DNA of 64,000 bases from G963664835 sp963664835 (GTDB taxonomy: Bacteria > Chloroflexota > UBA6077 > FW602-bin22 > JBCLEL01). The DNA lies in contig CAXXUG010000028.1 in assembly GCA_963664835.2 (NCBI GenBank), positions 1 to 64,000 on the forward strand, given 5' to 3'. Positions 1 through 7,914 of this stretch are shown here, in pieces. The translations under genes and the position numbers were made by a program. Position 1 is the stretch's first letter, and each line of letters opens with the position of its first letter. The notes beneath the pieces are model-generated. The model had not been told where the DNA came from and made no database searches. It saw nothing but the letters and a program-made list of their open reading frames with translations.

Positions 1-1741
1 CCGTCGGCCGGCTCTCGGTCTGCCGGCGTCCGGATTGCACCGGCGTGATGATGGCGTCACCGTATAGCTTCCTAACCTCGCGATACACTTGAGCGCGATT
101 CACGCCGTTTCTGCCCGTTAGCGCTTGCGCTATTTCTCTGACGGTTCGATTGCCATCAATCAGATTCAGCAGAGGCAACGCCGCCATTGGCAGGCTATGT
201 CGCTGCCAAGTCGCGCCCTCGACCGGCGCACGATCTATCTGGATTCGCGGGGTCAGCTTGTTGTCGGTCACGTAGTGCACACCCACGAATCTCCGGTAGC
301 TGACCCCCTTTGCAAGGCGGGGGCGGCTTTCTCCCAAATTCTCATATGCCTCGAAGAGCGCACGATTAGACCCTTCATCGCGCGGCTGCGCAATCGATCC
401 CTGGGCATTTGCTGGCAATGTACTATCGAAATTCTCGTACATTGTCTTGAGCTGGGAGGAGTGGAATCCGGCAAGCGGCAACAGGTCGGACTCATAGCCG
501 CCCGCCAGGTAAATGAATGCCTGTCGTACGGACAGATTCGACGCCGGATCGACCAGACTCTTGGCCGTTGAAAACCACTCTGTTTGACTTCGGTGCCCGA
601 GATACCAATGCTCGGCCAGCTGCAAGAACTTCGTTGCCAGAGCCTTGTACTCTTCTTCGTACCACTGCATCGCCTTGTTGGTAAGTCCGGCGTCGCCCAA
701 AGACGTGTTGATAGCTACCGCTGCGCCAAGTGCGCCATTCATTGCCAGGTGAACACCGGTCGACAGAATCGGATCGATAAATGCCGCGGCGTCACCAACC
801 ATAAGGTATCCAGGTCCGTGGAACTTACGGCAGATGTAGGACCAGTCACTCAATGTATGCAGCGACTCTGACTCTATTTCCGCATCCCTGAGCAGGAACG
901 CGATCTCCTCCGTACCATCCAGGCTGTTGCGGTAGAAGTTGTACCTGCCTACTCTATTGATCTCCCGCGAGGATGAACCGTCGGTGACTAGACCAACACT
1001 GTAACGCCCGCTTCCGAGCGGGATGTACCAGATCCAGCCGGCCTCGGTTGCCGCAACGAAGATATTGCCGTTGTGCTTCGGATCTGGATTCGGCGCCAGT
1101 TGATCCAGCGGGTGCCCGCCCTGGAAATATCCATATAGAGCGATGTTTCTCAACGATTCGTTGAATTCCCGGAGATCCAGACTGTTCCCCAGAAAACAGT
1201 TCTGGCCGGTCGCATCCACGCAGATTTGACAGTTGGCCACACGCGGGCTCCCAGCCTCATCCACATAGCTGACGCGGGTGGTCTGCCGATCGACTCGATC
1301 GATGCCGGTGGCCCGGCACCCCTCTAGTACGGTGGTGCCGGATTCCTTGGAGTGGTCCAGCAGGATTTTGTCGAACTTGGACCGATCTACCTGGAAGGAA
1401 TGATCGATCAACCCGCCTCGAGCGCGCATGTTCTCGCTCAGCTCGATGAAATTCACCGACCAGGGCTCGCGCGACTTGCCCCAAACGTAGGTAGCGCCGT
1501 GTTTGTGCACGAAGCCGGCGTTCCGGACCTTCTCAAGAACGCCCAGTCGCTGCATGATCGCTAGCGTGCCGGGGAGGAGGGACTCACCAACGTGGTGGCG
1601 TGGGAAGCTCTCCTTCTCTAGGACCAACACCCGCCGGCCCCACTGCGACAGCAACGACGCGGCGGTCGAGCCAGCAGGACCGCCGCCTATCACGACCACG
1701 TCGTAATCACTCGACCTTGCAGGCGGTGCTTGAGATATCAC
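1..1741 (-). CDS. Flavin-dependent halogenase-like FAD protein with C-terminal PqqD-like domain (3' end outside window)
   Basis: The frame stays open from a GTG at 1741 to the window edge, giving about 580 residues with no stop seen. AGAGGG lies just upstream of the GTG. Residues 14-24 form a beta-strand followed by GGGPAG, the FAD-binding Rossmann signature; GESLLP follows at 52-57. GWIWYIP at about 235-241 matches the W-x-W-x-I-P motif that separates flavin-dependent halogenases from monooxygenases. FIDPILSTG at about 321-329 fits their F..P..S.G segment. The last 65 residues visible (from about 515) resemble a PqqD-like winged helix (LLNLIDGNRTVREIAQAL). The family uses reduced FAD, oxygen and halide to chlorinate or brominate aromatic or carrier-bound substrates. 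An FAD monooxygenase or geranylgeranyl-reductase-like role is the alternative. No flavin reductase or biosynthetic cluster is visible nearby. Confidence 0.75.
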   Translation of the reverse strand, partial: MISQAPPARSSDYDVVVIGGGPAGSTAASLLSQWGRRVLVLEKESFPRHHVGESLLPGTLAIMQRLGVLEKVRNAGFVHKHGATYVWGKSREPWSVNFIELSENMRARGGLIDHSFQVDRSKFDKILLDHSKESGTTVLEGCRATGIDRVDRQTTRVSYVDEAGSPRVANCQICVDATGQNCFLGNSLDLREFNESLRNIALYGYFQGGHPLDQLAPNPDPKHNGNIFVAATEAGWIWYIPLGSGRYSVGLVTDGSSSREINRVGRYNFYRNSLDGTEEIAFLLRDAEIESESLHTLSDWSYICRKFHGPGYLMVGDAAAFIDPILSTGVHLAMNGALGAAVAINTSLGDAGLTNKAMQWYEEEYKALATKFLQLAEHWYLGHRSQTEWFSTAKSLVDPASNLSVRQAFIYLAGGYESDLLPLAGFHSSQLKTMYENFDSTLPANAQGSIAQPRDEGSNRALFEAYENLGESRPRLAKGVSYRRFVGVHYVTDNKLTPRIQIDRAPVEGATWQRHSLPMAALPLLNLIDGNRTVREIAQALTGRNGVNRAQVYREVRKLYGDAIITPVQSGRRQTESRPT

Positions 1742-1922
1742 TCACATCCCTCTAGTCGCGAATGTACCAGAGAACATGTGCCCATACGAAAGCTGGGACT
1801 GCGTGGACCAAGGTAACCACGTCTCTCTCCACAGAATATATGGGTACTTAACACACAGCGTCGCCGCAATTTTACCGGAAGCGGTCAGAGTATACCCGAC
1901 CAGTTGGTGCCTACCGCACCGA

Positions 1923-1951
1923 TTGACATTACGACTCAGCGCCATTAATGT
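1923..1951 (+). promoter_or_regulatory. Putative sigma70-type promoter of the dehydrogenase operon
   Basis: A perfect TTGACA (1923-1928) is followed by a 17-base spacer and TAATGT (1946-1951), which keeps the most conserved T, A and final T of a -10 box. It sits about 65 bases before the E1alpha ATG at 2016, which has AAGGGGG as ribosome binding site. Prediction from consensus only. Confidence 0.4.
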
Positions 1952-2015
1952 ACCTTTCGTTGAGCGGGATTGTCACAGGCGAGGCTTGTAACCGAGAGCG
2001 GAAAAAGGGGGTCCA

Positions 2016-3008
2016 ATGACCGTCGCCGATAGCTGGGTCACATTGGAACGCGAGCAGTTGATTTGGATGTACGATCGGATGACGCTGATCCGCGAATTCG
2101 AGGAACGCTTGAAGGTCTTGGTCGAAACCGGCTTGCCGGTGGGTGCCACCCACTTCTACAGCGGTGAGGAAGCCGTTGCCGTGGGTGTTTGTGCCGCGCT
2201 AAAACCGACTGATTGGATCGCCTCGACCCACCGTGGCCATGGTCATTGCATCGCGAAGGGTGTGGACGTGCGCCCGATGATGGCCGAGCTCTTCGGCAAG
2301 TCGACCGGCACCAATCAGGGTAAAGGCGGATCGATGCACATCACCGACTTGCGGGTTGGTATGCTCGGCGTCAACCCGATCCTGGGGATGGGGACCCCTC
2401 ACGCCGTTGGCGCGGCAATGTCCGCAAGAGTCAGAGGGACTGATCAGGTGGCGGCAACCTTCTTCGGCGATGGTGCCGCAAGTATTGGCGTTGTGCACGA
2501 GGCTATGAATATGGCCGCAATCTGGTCGCTTCCGGTCATATTCGTCTGCGAAAACAACGGATACGCTCAATCTACGCCAGTTGAATACGCGGTTTCAGTC
2601 GAGGATATAGCCGACCGGGGACGAAGCTACAATATGCCCGGCGTGGCCGTAGACGGGCAGGACGTGTTTGCGGTCTGGGAAGCGGCCGACGCCGCAGTCC
2701 GGCGAGCGCGATCCGGGGGCGGACCATCGCTGATCGAATGCAAGACATACAGACATCACGGGCACTCCGCGGGTGACGATCCTCTCAGGTACCGCACTAA
2801 AGAGGAACAGGACGCGGCGTGGGCCCGAGATTGCATAAAGCGGTTTCGCGAGCAGGTTCTGGCGCAGGGCATTTTCAGCGCCGGCGAGTTGGATGCCGTC
2901 GATGCCCGAAATAGAGAGCTGATCGACGAGGCGATCAAGTTCGCCGAAGAGAGTCCAGTGCCCGATCCGTCCGAGCTGTACACCGACGTTTACGTGACCG
3001 AAAGCTGA
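2016..3008 (+). CDS. 2-oxoacid (acetoin/pyruvate) dehydrogenase E1 component, alpha subunit
   Basis: The 330-residue protein is a full-length ThDP-dependent E1 alpha chain. The ThDP motif runs from GDG (151-153) to NN (180-181), and THRGHGH at 71-77 is the conserved active-site loop with its histidines. RHHGHSAGDD near 250 is the usual phosphorylation-loop region. It pairs with the beta subunit 11 bases downstream to decarboxylate a 2-oxoacid or acetoin and load the acyl group on the lipoyl domain of E2. Length and sequence style fit AcoA/PdhA of the heterotetrameric type. Acetoin and pyruvate specificity cannot be separated here. No E3 gene follows, so the dihydrolipoamide dehydrogenase must be encoded elsewhere. 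Confidence 0.92.
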   Translation: MTVADSWVTLEREQLIWMYDRMTLIREFEERLKVLVETGLPVGATHFYSGEEAVAVGVCAALKPTDWIASTHRGHGHCIAKGVDVRPMMAELFGKSTGTNQGKGGSMHITDLRVGMLGVNPILGMGTPHAVGAAMSARVRGTDQVAATFFGDGAASIGVVHEAMNMAAIWSLPVIFVCENNGYAQSTPVEYAVSVEDIADRGRSYNMPGVAVDGQDVFAVWEAADAAVRRARSGGGPSLIECKTYRHHGHSAGDDPLRYRTKEEQDAAWARDCIKRFREQVLAQGIFSAGELDAVDARNRELIDEAIKFAEESPVPDPSELYTDVYVTES

Positions 3009-3019
3009 GGAGGAGTGGA

Positions 3020-4072
3020 ATGGCAACCGCCGTTCGCGAGCTGAACTACACACAAGCCGTTAACGAAGCCCTGCGCCAGGAAATGCGGCGCGATCCCAAT
3101 GTCATTGTCATCGGCGAGGACATATCGGGAGCAGCAGGACGGGAGCACTTGGGCATCAAGGATGGCTGGATCTACGCGGCGGCGACCGCCGGCCTGTTCG
3201 AGGAGTTTGGCAAGGACAGAGTGATCGATACGCCGATCGCCGAGATGGCGTTCGTTGGCGCCGGCGTCGGTGGCGCGATGACCGGTCTGCGACCAGTTGT
3301 TACGCTCAGCTTCATCGACCTCATTGGCTGCTGCTACGATCAGATTGCCAATCAGGCAGCGAAGATGCACTACATGATGGGGGGACAGGTGGACATGCCC
3401 CTTGTCATCCGCATGGGCTACGGATCGCGAGGCACCGGCGGCCAGACCTATGGCGGCGGAGCCGCCGCGCAACACTCCCAGACAATGTATTCCGTGCTGG
3501 CGCACATTTCGGGTCTGAAGGTTGTCGTGCCTACGACCGCCTACAACGCGAAGGGACTGCTCATATCAGCGATTCGCGACGATGGCCCGGTTGTAGTACT
3601 CGACTCCAAGTACTTGGGTGCGGCTGCAAGAGTACCGGTGCCAGAAGAGCCTTACACCGTGCCCATTGGCAAGGCCGAGGTTGTTCGCTCTGGAACTGAC
3701 ATTACCCTCTGCGGCATCGGCCAGATGATGCACACGTGCCTGGAAGCTGCGGACTATTTGGCCAGCGAGGGAACGAGCGCCGAGGTTGTTGACGTCCTGA
3801 CTCTGGCGCCGCTCGATGAAGCGACCATCCTGGAATCGGTCGCGCGCACCCGGCGCCTGATCGTCGTCGACGAAGATACCCCAACCGCCTCGATGGCTCG
3901 CGACATCGCCGCGCGCGTTGCCGACAATGGCTTCGACTTCTTGGATGCGCCGATCAAGACCGTCACTGCGCCTGACGCGCCGGTGCCCTTCGCCGCGGCG
4001 TTGGAGGCCTATTATGCGCCACAAGCCGGCGATATCGTGGCAACCGCTCACGAGTTGTTTGGCTCATACTAG
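3020..4072 (+). CDS. 2-oxoacid (acetoin/pyruvate) dehydrogenase E1 component, beta subunit
   Basis: The 350-residue protein has the transketolase pyrimidine-binding domain (from NYTQAVNEAL at about 9, through VIGEDISG) and a C-terminal transketolase domain. It is the regular partner of the alpha chain that ends 11 bases upstream. GGAGGAG directly before the ATG supports tight co-translation. The conserved DTPIAEMAFVGAGVGGAMTG segment (about 72-92) and the C-terminal VVDEDTPT stretch are family features. It completes the a2b2 E1 enzyme. The start is fixed by the ribosome binding site and by alignment of the first beta-strand with the family. Confidence 0.92.
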   Translation: MATAVRELNYTQAVNEALRQEMRRDPNVIVIGEDISGAAGREHLGIKDGWIYAAATAGLFEEFGKDRVIDTPIAEMAFVGAGVGGAMTGLRPVVTLSFIDLIGCCYDQIANQAAKMHYMMGGQVDMPLVIRMGYGSRGTGGQTYGGGAAAQHSQTMYSVLAHISGLKVVVPTTAYNAKGLLISAIRDDGPVVVLDSKYLGAAARVPVPEEPYTVPIGKAEVVRSGTDITLCGIGQMMHTCLEAADYLASEGTSAEVVDVLTLAPLDEATILESVARTRRLIVVDEDTPTASMARDIAARVADNGFDFLDAPIKTVTAPDAPVPFAAALEAYYAPQAGDIVATAHELFGSY

Positions 4073-4140
4073 TTGAGCAACAAGGCCCACGAGGTAATTG
4101 AACTGAAATCTTCCTCAATGCTGACGGTAATGACCTGAAA

Positions 4141-5373
4141 ATGGCACACGAAATCTTGATGCCAACACTCGGCATGTACACGACTGAAGGAACTATTACC
4201 GACTGGCTGCGCGCGCCCGGGGACCAGGTCGAAGCCGGCGAGCAAATCATTGAGATTACGACGGAGAAGGCGACCTACCAGATAGAGGCGCCACAGGCAG
4301 GCGTCCTGCACACAGTAGTCGAGATCGGAACAAGCCTGCCAATCCAGGCGCTTATCGGCTACATCCTGGCTCCGGGCGAGGCCCCGCCGGCAACCCCTAC
4401 CCAGCCCGCGTCTGCCCCGACGACTTCTCAGCGGAGCGCGGCTCCGCCCCTTACCAGAAGACCGGCAGCGCGTCCGCCGGCGCCGTCGAGTTCGGCGCCG
4501 CTGCCCAGGACACCGACCGGCCTGCGCGCGAGTCCGGTCGCGCGCCGCCTGGCAACCCGGCACGGAATCGACCTGGCCCAAGTGACCGGAACCGGCCCTG
4601 GTGGGCGCATCATAGAGGCAGACGTGCGAACAGCGATGGAGACCGCCGCCCCCGCTGAGGCGCCGGATACCGCACCGCCCGGACCGAAAGTTCGAGAGCG
4701 AATACCGCTGGTAGGCATGAGGCGTACCATAGCCGAGCGTTTGCGACACAGCCTGTCGACCGCCGCGCCGGTCACGCTTACCCGTGAGGTCGATGCGGAA
4801 ACGCTGGTTGCGTTGCGCCCGAGCCTGGCCGAGAGGATGGGTGTCCCACTCCCGTTCGACGCACTGTTCATCAAACTCCTAGCAATAGCTCTCCGTCAGC
4901 GACCTGAGCTCAACGCAGTGCTCGACAACGATGAGATTCTCCTGCTCGATGAGGTGAATGTCGGGTTCGCAGTCGCCGTCGCTGGGGGCCTCGTCGTGCC
5001 GGTCGTGCATCATGCAGATCAGCGAAAACTCGCCGAGGTCGCCGTGGCAGTCCGCGAATTGAGCGAGCGGGCCCGAGACGGCGAACTGCAGCCGGCGGAC
5101 GTCACCGGCGGGACGGCGACGATAACCAACCTCGGTGGGTACGGTGTGGACGGCTTCACTCCGATTCTCAACCCACCGCAATCGGCGATACTCGGGATCG
5201 GCCGAATCCTGCCACGCCCGGTCGTTCGCGATGGGCAGCTCGTTGCTGGCCAAACGTGCGTTCTAAGCCTGACATTTGATCACAGGGTAGCTGATGGCGC
5301 GCCCGCGGCGCAGTTGCTCGATCTGGTGGCGAGTGCGATGACCGACGGAGAGCGCATCGCCTCCTTGGTCTAG
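4141..5373 (+). CDS. Dihydrolipoamide acyltransferase (E2) of the 2-oxoacid dehydrogenase complex
   Basis: The 410-residue protein shows the three standard E2 parts in order. The N-terminal lipoyl domain has the lipoylated lysine at K43 in the TTEKATYQ turn. After a Pro/Ala/Ser-rich linker (about 84-127) comes a peripheral subunit-binding domain (about 128-165, SPVARRLA...GTGPGGRI). A CoA acyltransferase catalytic domain (about 186-410) ends with DHRVADG, which holds the catalytic histidine and aspartate. Only one lipoyl domain is present. It lies 68 bases after E1 beta in the same direction and receives the acyl group from E1. The start has no strong ribosome binding site, but an upstream start is excluded by domain alignment. 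Confidence 0.93.
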   Translation: MAHEILMPTLGMYTTEGTITDWLRAPGDQVEAGEQIIEITTEKATYQIEAPQAGVLHTVVEIGTSLPIQALIGYILAPGEAPPATPTQPASAPTTSQRSAAPPLTRRPAARPPAPSSSAPLPRTPTGLRASPVARRLATRHGIDLAQVTGTGPGGRIIEADVRTAMETAAPAEAPDTAPPGPKVRERIPLVGMRRTIAERLRHSLSTAAPVTLTREVDAETLVALRPSLAERMGVPLPFDALFIKLLAIALRQRPELNAVLDNDEILLLDEVNVGFAVAVAGGLVVPVVHHADQRKLAEVAVAVRELSERARDGELQPADVTGGTATITNLGGYGVDGFTPILNPPQSAILGIGRILPRPVVRDGQLVAGQTCVLSLTFDHRVADGAPAAQLLDLVASAMTDGERIASLV

Positions 5374-5685
5374 GGAGTCGTTTCCCTGCGACCGAACAAT
5401 CCCTAGGTCGGGGTGAAGACACATCGCAGCCCTCTCTTCGGGCCAGTTCCAGTGTCACCGCGCGTCGTTAGGCTTAGACCGGTCTTTTCCCAGCAAAGAT
5501 CGTCTTGATTCCAAGTCACTCTTCGTTGCGCCATGGCGAACTCAGGATACCCGAGCACTATCCAAGCAGTGTCATTTCATTAACGCCGTGCCGGATTGGG
5601 TAGTTTTCCGTCCAACCGGAGCTCACGCTGCGCGCCGGCCTCCCGCGGGTAGCTTGAGACTCTTAGTGTGGTTGCCGGCTCTGCT
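5374..5685. other. Convergent intergenic spacer
   Basis: 312 bases between the E2 gene (rightward) and the aminotransferase (leftward). I see no coding potential, no strong hairpin with a T-run and no known repeat. Confidence 0.5.
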
Positions 5686-6570
5686 TCAGACCAGTACCGG
5701 TGTCGACCATGGTGCGTTGACGTGACGGTGCCAGTAGGCGTCCTTTATCCGCCGGCTCATAGGGCCAACCTGTCCATCGCCAACCTGCCGGCCGTCCAAC
5801 TGTACGATCGGCATTATTCCGCCTGCGGTCGAAGCGAAGAAAGCCTCGTCGGCAGTGTAGAAATCATAAGGTGTCATGGGGGTGGCGACGGATTCGATGC
5901 CTTTGTCTTGGGCAATTTCCAGGACAGCGAGACGGGTTATTCCGTGCAATATGCCTTCGCCCGGGGTATATAGCGTTCCATCCTTGACGGCGAACACATT
6001 TGCGCCGCGGGCCTCGGTCACGTGACCGTCCATGTCGAGCATTATGCTCTCGTCAACGCCGGCGTCGATAGCTTCCAGGAGTGACATATAGCTATGGAGA
6101 CGGTTGGAATTCTTGATTTTCGGATCGATGCACTGGAAGGGTATGTTTCGCGTTCGCGAGAATATCGCAGTGGCGCCGGACTCGATCTTGTCTGCCGATA
6201 CCATCGATCTATAAGGAATGGCAAAGACGATCACGGTCTGGTGAGATGTGAACGGCGGTGTGGCCGAAGACGAGCCTCGGGTTACGAGACACTCGATGAA
6301 CGAGTCCTTCAGACCGCTCCGTCGAACCGTTTCGACAAGGATTTCGCGAAACTCTTCTTTCGAGTGCGGGAGCGGGATGCGAACCGCGTGCACCGAACGG
6401 TAGAACCTATCGATGTGAGTATCCAACTTGAAGACCCAACCCTGCCATGCCGACAACGCATCAAAAACCATGTGTCCGCTGATTAGTCCCGCGTCAAACA
6501 CCGATATTTTGGCCTCGCTGGCGGGAAAAAACTCTCCATTCAGGTAAACGCAACCGGGTTGATCCGTCAT
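5686..6570 (-). CDS. PLP-dependent class IV aminotransferase (branched-chain/D-amino-acid type)
   Basis: I take the ATG at 6570, which follows GGAGG at a usable distance. A 36-residue longer reading from a TTG at 6678 has no ribosome binding site and adds unrelated sequence. The 294-residue protein begins with YLNGEFFPASEAKISVFDAG, the class IV fold start. The PLP lysine is probably K153 in KIKNSNRLHSYMSLLEA, followed by EARGANVFAV, the cofactor phosphate-binding region. The C-terminal FASTAGGIMPIVQLDGRQVGDG is typical of branched-chain and D-amino acid transaminases. The exact amino donor is not predictable. It lies beside an orphan ThDP decarboxylase subunit on the same strand, so joint action on a 2-oxoacid is possible. 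Confidence 0.85.
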   Translation of the reverse strand: MTDQPGCVYLNGEFFPASEAKISVFDAGLISGHMVFDALSAWQGWVFKLDTHIDRFYRSVHAVRIPLPHSKEEFREILVETVRRSGLKDSFIECLVTRGSSSATPPFTSHQTVIVFAIPYRSMVSADKIESGATAIFSRTRNIPFQCIDPKIKNSNRLHSYMSLLEAIDAGVDESIMLDMDGHVTEARGANVFAVKDGTLYTPGEGILHGITRLAVLEIAQDKGIESVATPMTPYDFYTADEAFFASTAGGIMPIVQLDGRQVGDGQVGPMSRRIKDAYWHRHVNAPWSTPVLV

Positions 6571-6782
6571 TTTTCCGCTTTCCTCCAGACTGATAAATTG
6601 CACCTCAAAGAGCGGTTGTCCAAATGGTTCCCTTTCGTTGAGGACGCCAATAGTATAGACGCTATCGAACCTCGTCAATCGCCCTTCCGGGTCGCACAGG
6701 TTTGAAATCCGTGATCAGTCTATGAGAAACACCACTTTAGGAACGCTCCGGCTGCTTTACGCTCTGCCGGGCGATTGGCTCG

Positions 6783-7352
6783 CTACCTGGATCTCGCGAG
6801 CCTGGCCATCAGAATCGGCATTCCATCGAAGCCATCCGGAGCGCGGTTCGAGTGCTCGTAGGTAGTCTTGACCTTTAGATCGACGAGGACCGGCCCTTGC
6901 TCCGCCACGATGCCGGTCGCGGCTCGCTCAAATTCGCCGGCGTTGCCGAAGGAGTAGGCGGCGCGATAGCCGGCGGCCCGGGCGATCGCGGCGAAGTCCA
7001 CAACGCCGGCGCCGGGGATCGGTTGACCGCCGGTGACCTCGTAGACGCCGTTCTCGAAAACGAAATGGACGAAGTTCTTCGGGCCGGACGCGGCAATCGT
7101 GACCAGCGAGCCCAGGCTCATCAAGAGGCTGCCATCTCCATCCAGCACCCACACTTGGCGGTCCGGCCTCGCGAGGGCTATGCCGAGTCCGATCGACATA
7201 GCCTTGCCCATCGCATCGTCGCCGCAGAGATGCAGTTCCTGGTCTATGGCGACGACCGGCCACTCTCGCGACGTCGACATATTGTGAACGACTACCACAT
7301 CCTCTTGATAACGACCAAGGATTTCGATGGCTTGGAATGAGGTGAACGTCAC
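6783..7352 (-). CDS. ThDP-binding decarboxylase subunit, sulfopyruvate/phosphonopyruvate decarboxylase beta-like
   Basis: The 189-residue protein starts at a GTG (7352) and matches only the C-terminal ThDP-binding half of 2-oxoacid decarboxylases. GDGS (72-75) begins the ThDP/Mg motif, which closes with ENG (100-102) and YEVTGGQ (104-110). HLCGDDAMGKAMSIGLGIAL (41-60) is the preceding conserved segment. This size and pattern fit the beta subunit of sulfopyruvate decarboxylase (ComE) or the matching half of phosphonopyruvate decarboxylase. Such proteins normally pair with an alpha subunit of about 170 residues. None is seen on either side: the upstream 562 bases are non-coding, and the downstream gene is the aminotransferase. 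Function alone is therefore uncertain. Confidence 0.75.
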   Translation of the reverse strand: MTFTSFQAIEILGRYQEDVVVVHNMSTSREWPVVAIDQELHLCGDDAMGKAMSIGLGIALARPDRQVWVLDGDGSLLMSLGSLVTIAASGPKNFVHFVFENGVYEVTGGQPIPGAGVVDFAAIARAAGYRAAYSFGNAGEFERAATGIVAEQGPVLVDLKVKTTYEHSNRAPDGFDGMPILMARLARSR

Positions 7353-7914
7353 TTGTATTCTGTCCCGAATAGAGCCGCCGCCGGCCGTGATTGTTCCTGT
7401 GTCTCACAGAATGGCCTGGCTGTGGTCATCATTTGCTCCTGGTTGGTGCGTTGCTGACAGGGCGTGGCTCGTCTCATTTGAAGTGCGCTCACTATATGCC
7501 GGCAGGACGAGCTTGTACAGCCGGCACGGACCCGCGTGAGTGTTCGTGATCCGGGGTGGGCCTGCTGAGTCCGGGAGCAACGTCGAACCAACGCCTGCCT
7601 ACCGTAGGCCGGGACATTCAATCGGCGTGCTGGAGGGGTGCTGGAACGGAAAAGCTTCGTGCTGCATATTTGGGCGAACCTCGTTGATGATGGCTTTCGC
7701 TTTTGGCCATCATAGCGCGCACACGTCGGGCTCTAGAGAGGCTTTATTTCTTGGTGGTGGACTTGGGAGTTGTTTCGGTCTTGGGGTTATGCGACAATGA
7801 CCACGGATCAAATCCACTAGAGAGGAGGCGTTTTATCGTAGAGTGGATCAAACGGGCCCGACCTGGAGATTCAGGCCGATTGGCGCAGTAACAGAGATGG
7901 ATGGGAGTTCTTAA
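7353..7914. other. Divergent intergenic region upstream of the sugar ABC operon
   Basis: 562 bases between the leftward ThDP gene and the rightward lipoprotein gene. No convincing gene; the short open frames have no ribosome binding site or family likeness. It must hold both promoters. A repeated and partly inverted motif near 7805-7852 is listed separately. Confidence 0.5.
7805..7852. promoter_or_regulatory. Possible operator: direct repeat GGATCAAA with nested inverted repeat
   Basis: GGATCAAA occurs at 7805-7812 and again at 7845-7852, exactly 40 bases apart. ATCCACT (7812-7818) and AGTGGAT (7842-7848) form an inverted pair between them. The site is 60-110 bases before the lipoprotein gene, where a sugar-responsive regulator could act. 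No regulator gene is present in the window to match it. Confidence 0.25.

Noticed and set aside
7353..7860. Search for a missing or frameshifted alpha subunit upstream of the ThDP gene
   Set aside because: None of the minus-strand frames shows alpha-subunit motifs, even allowing for a frameshift.
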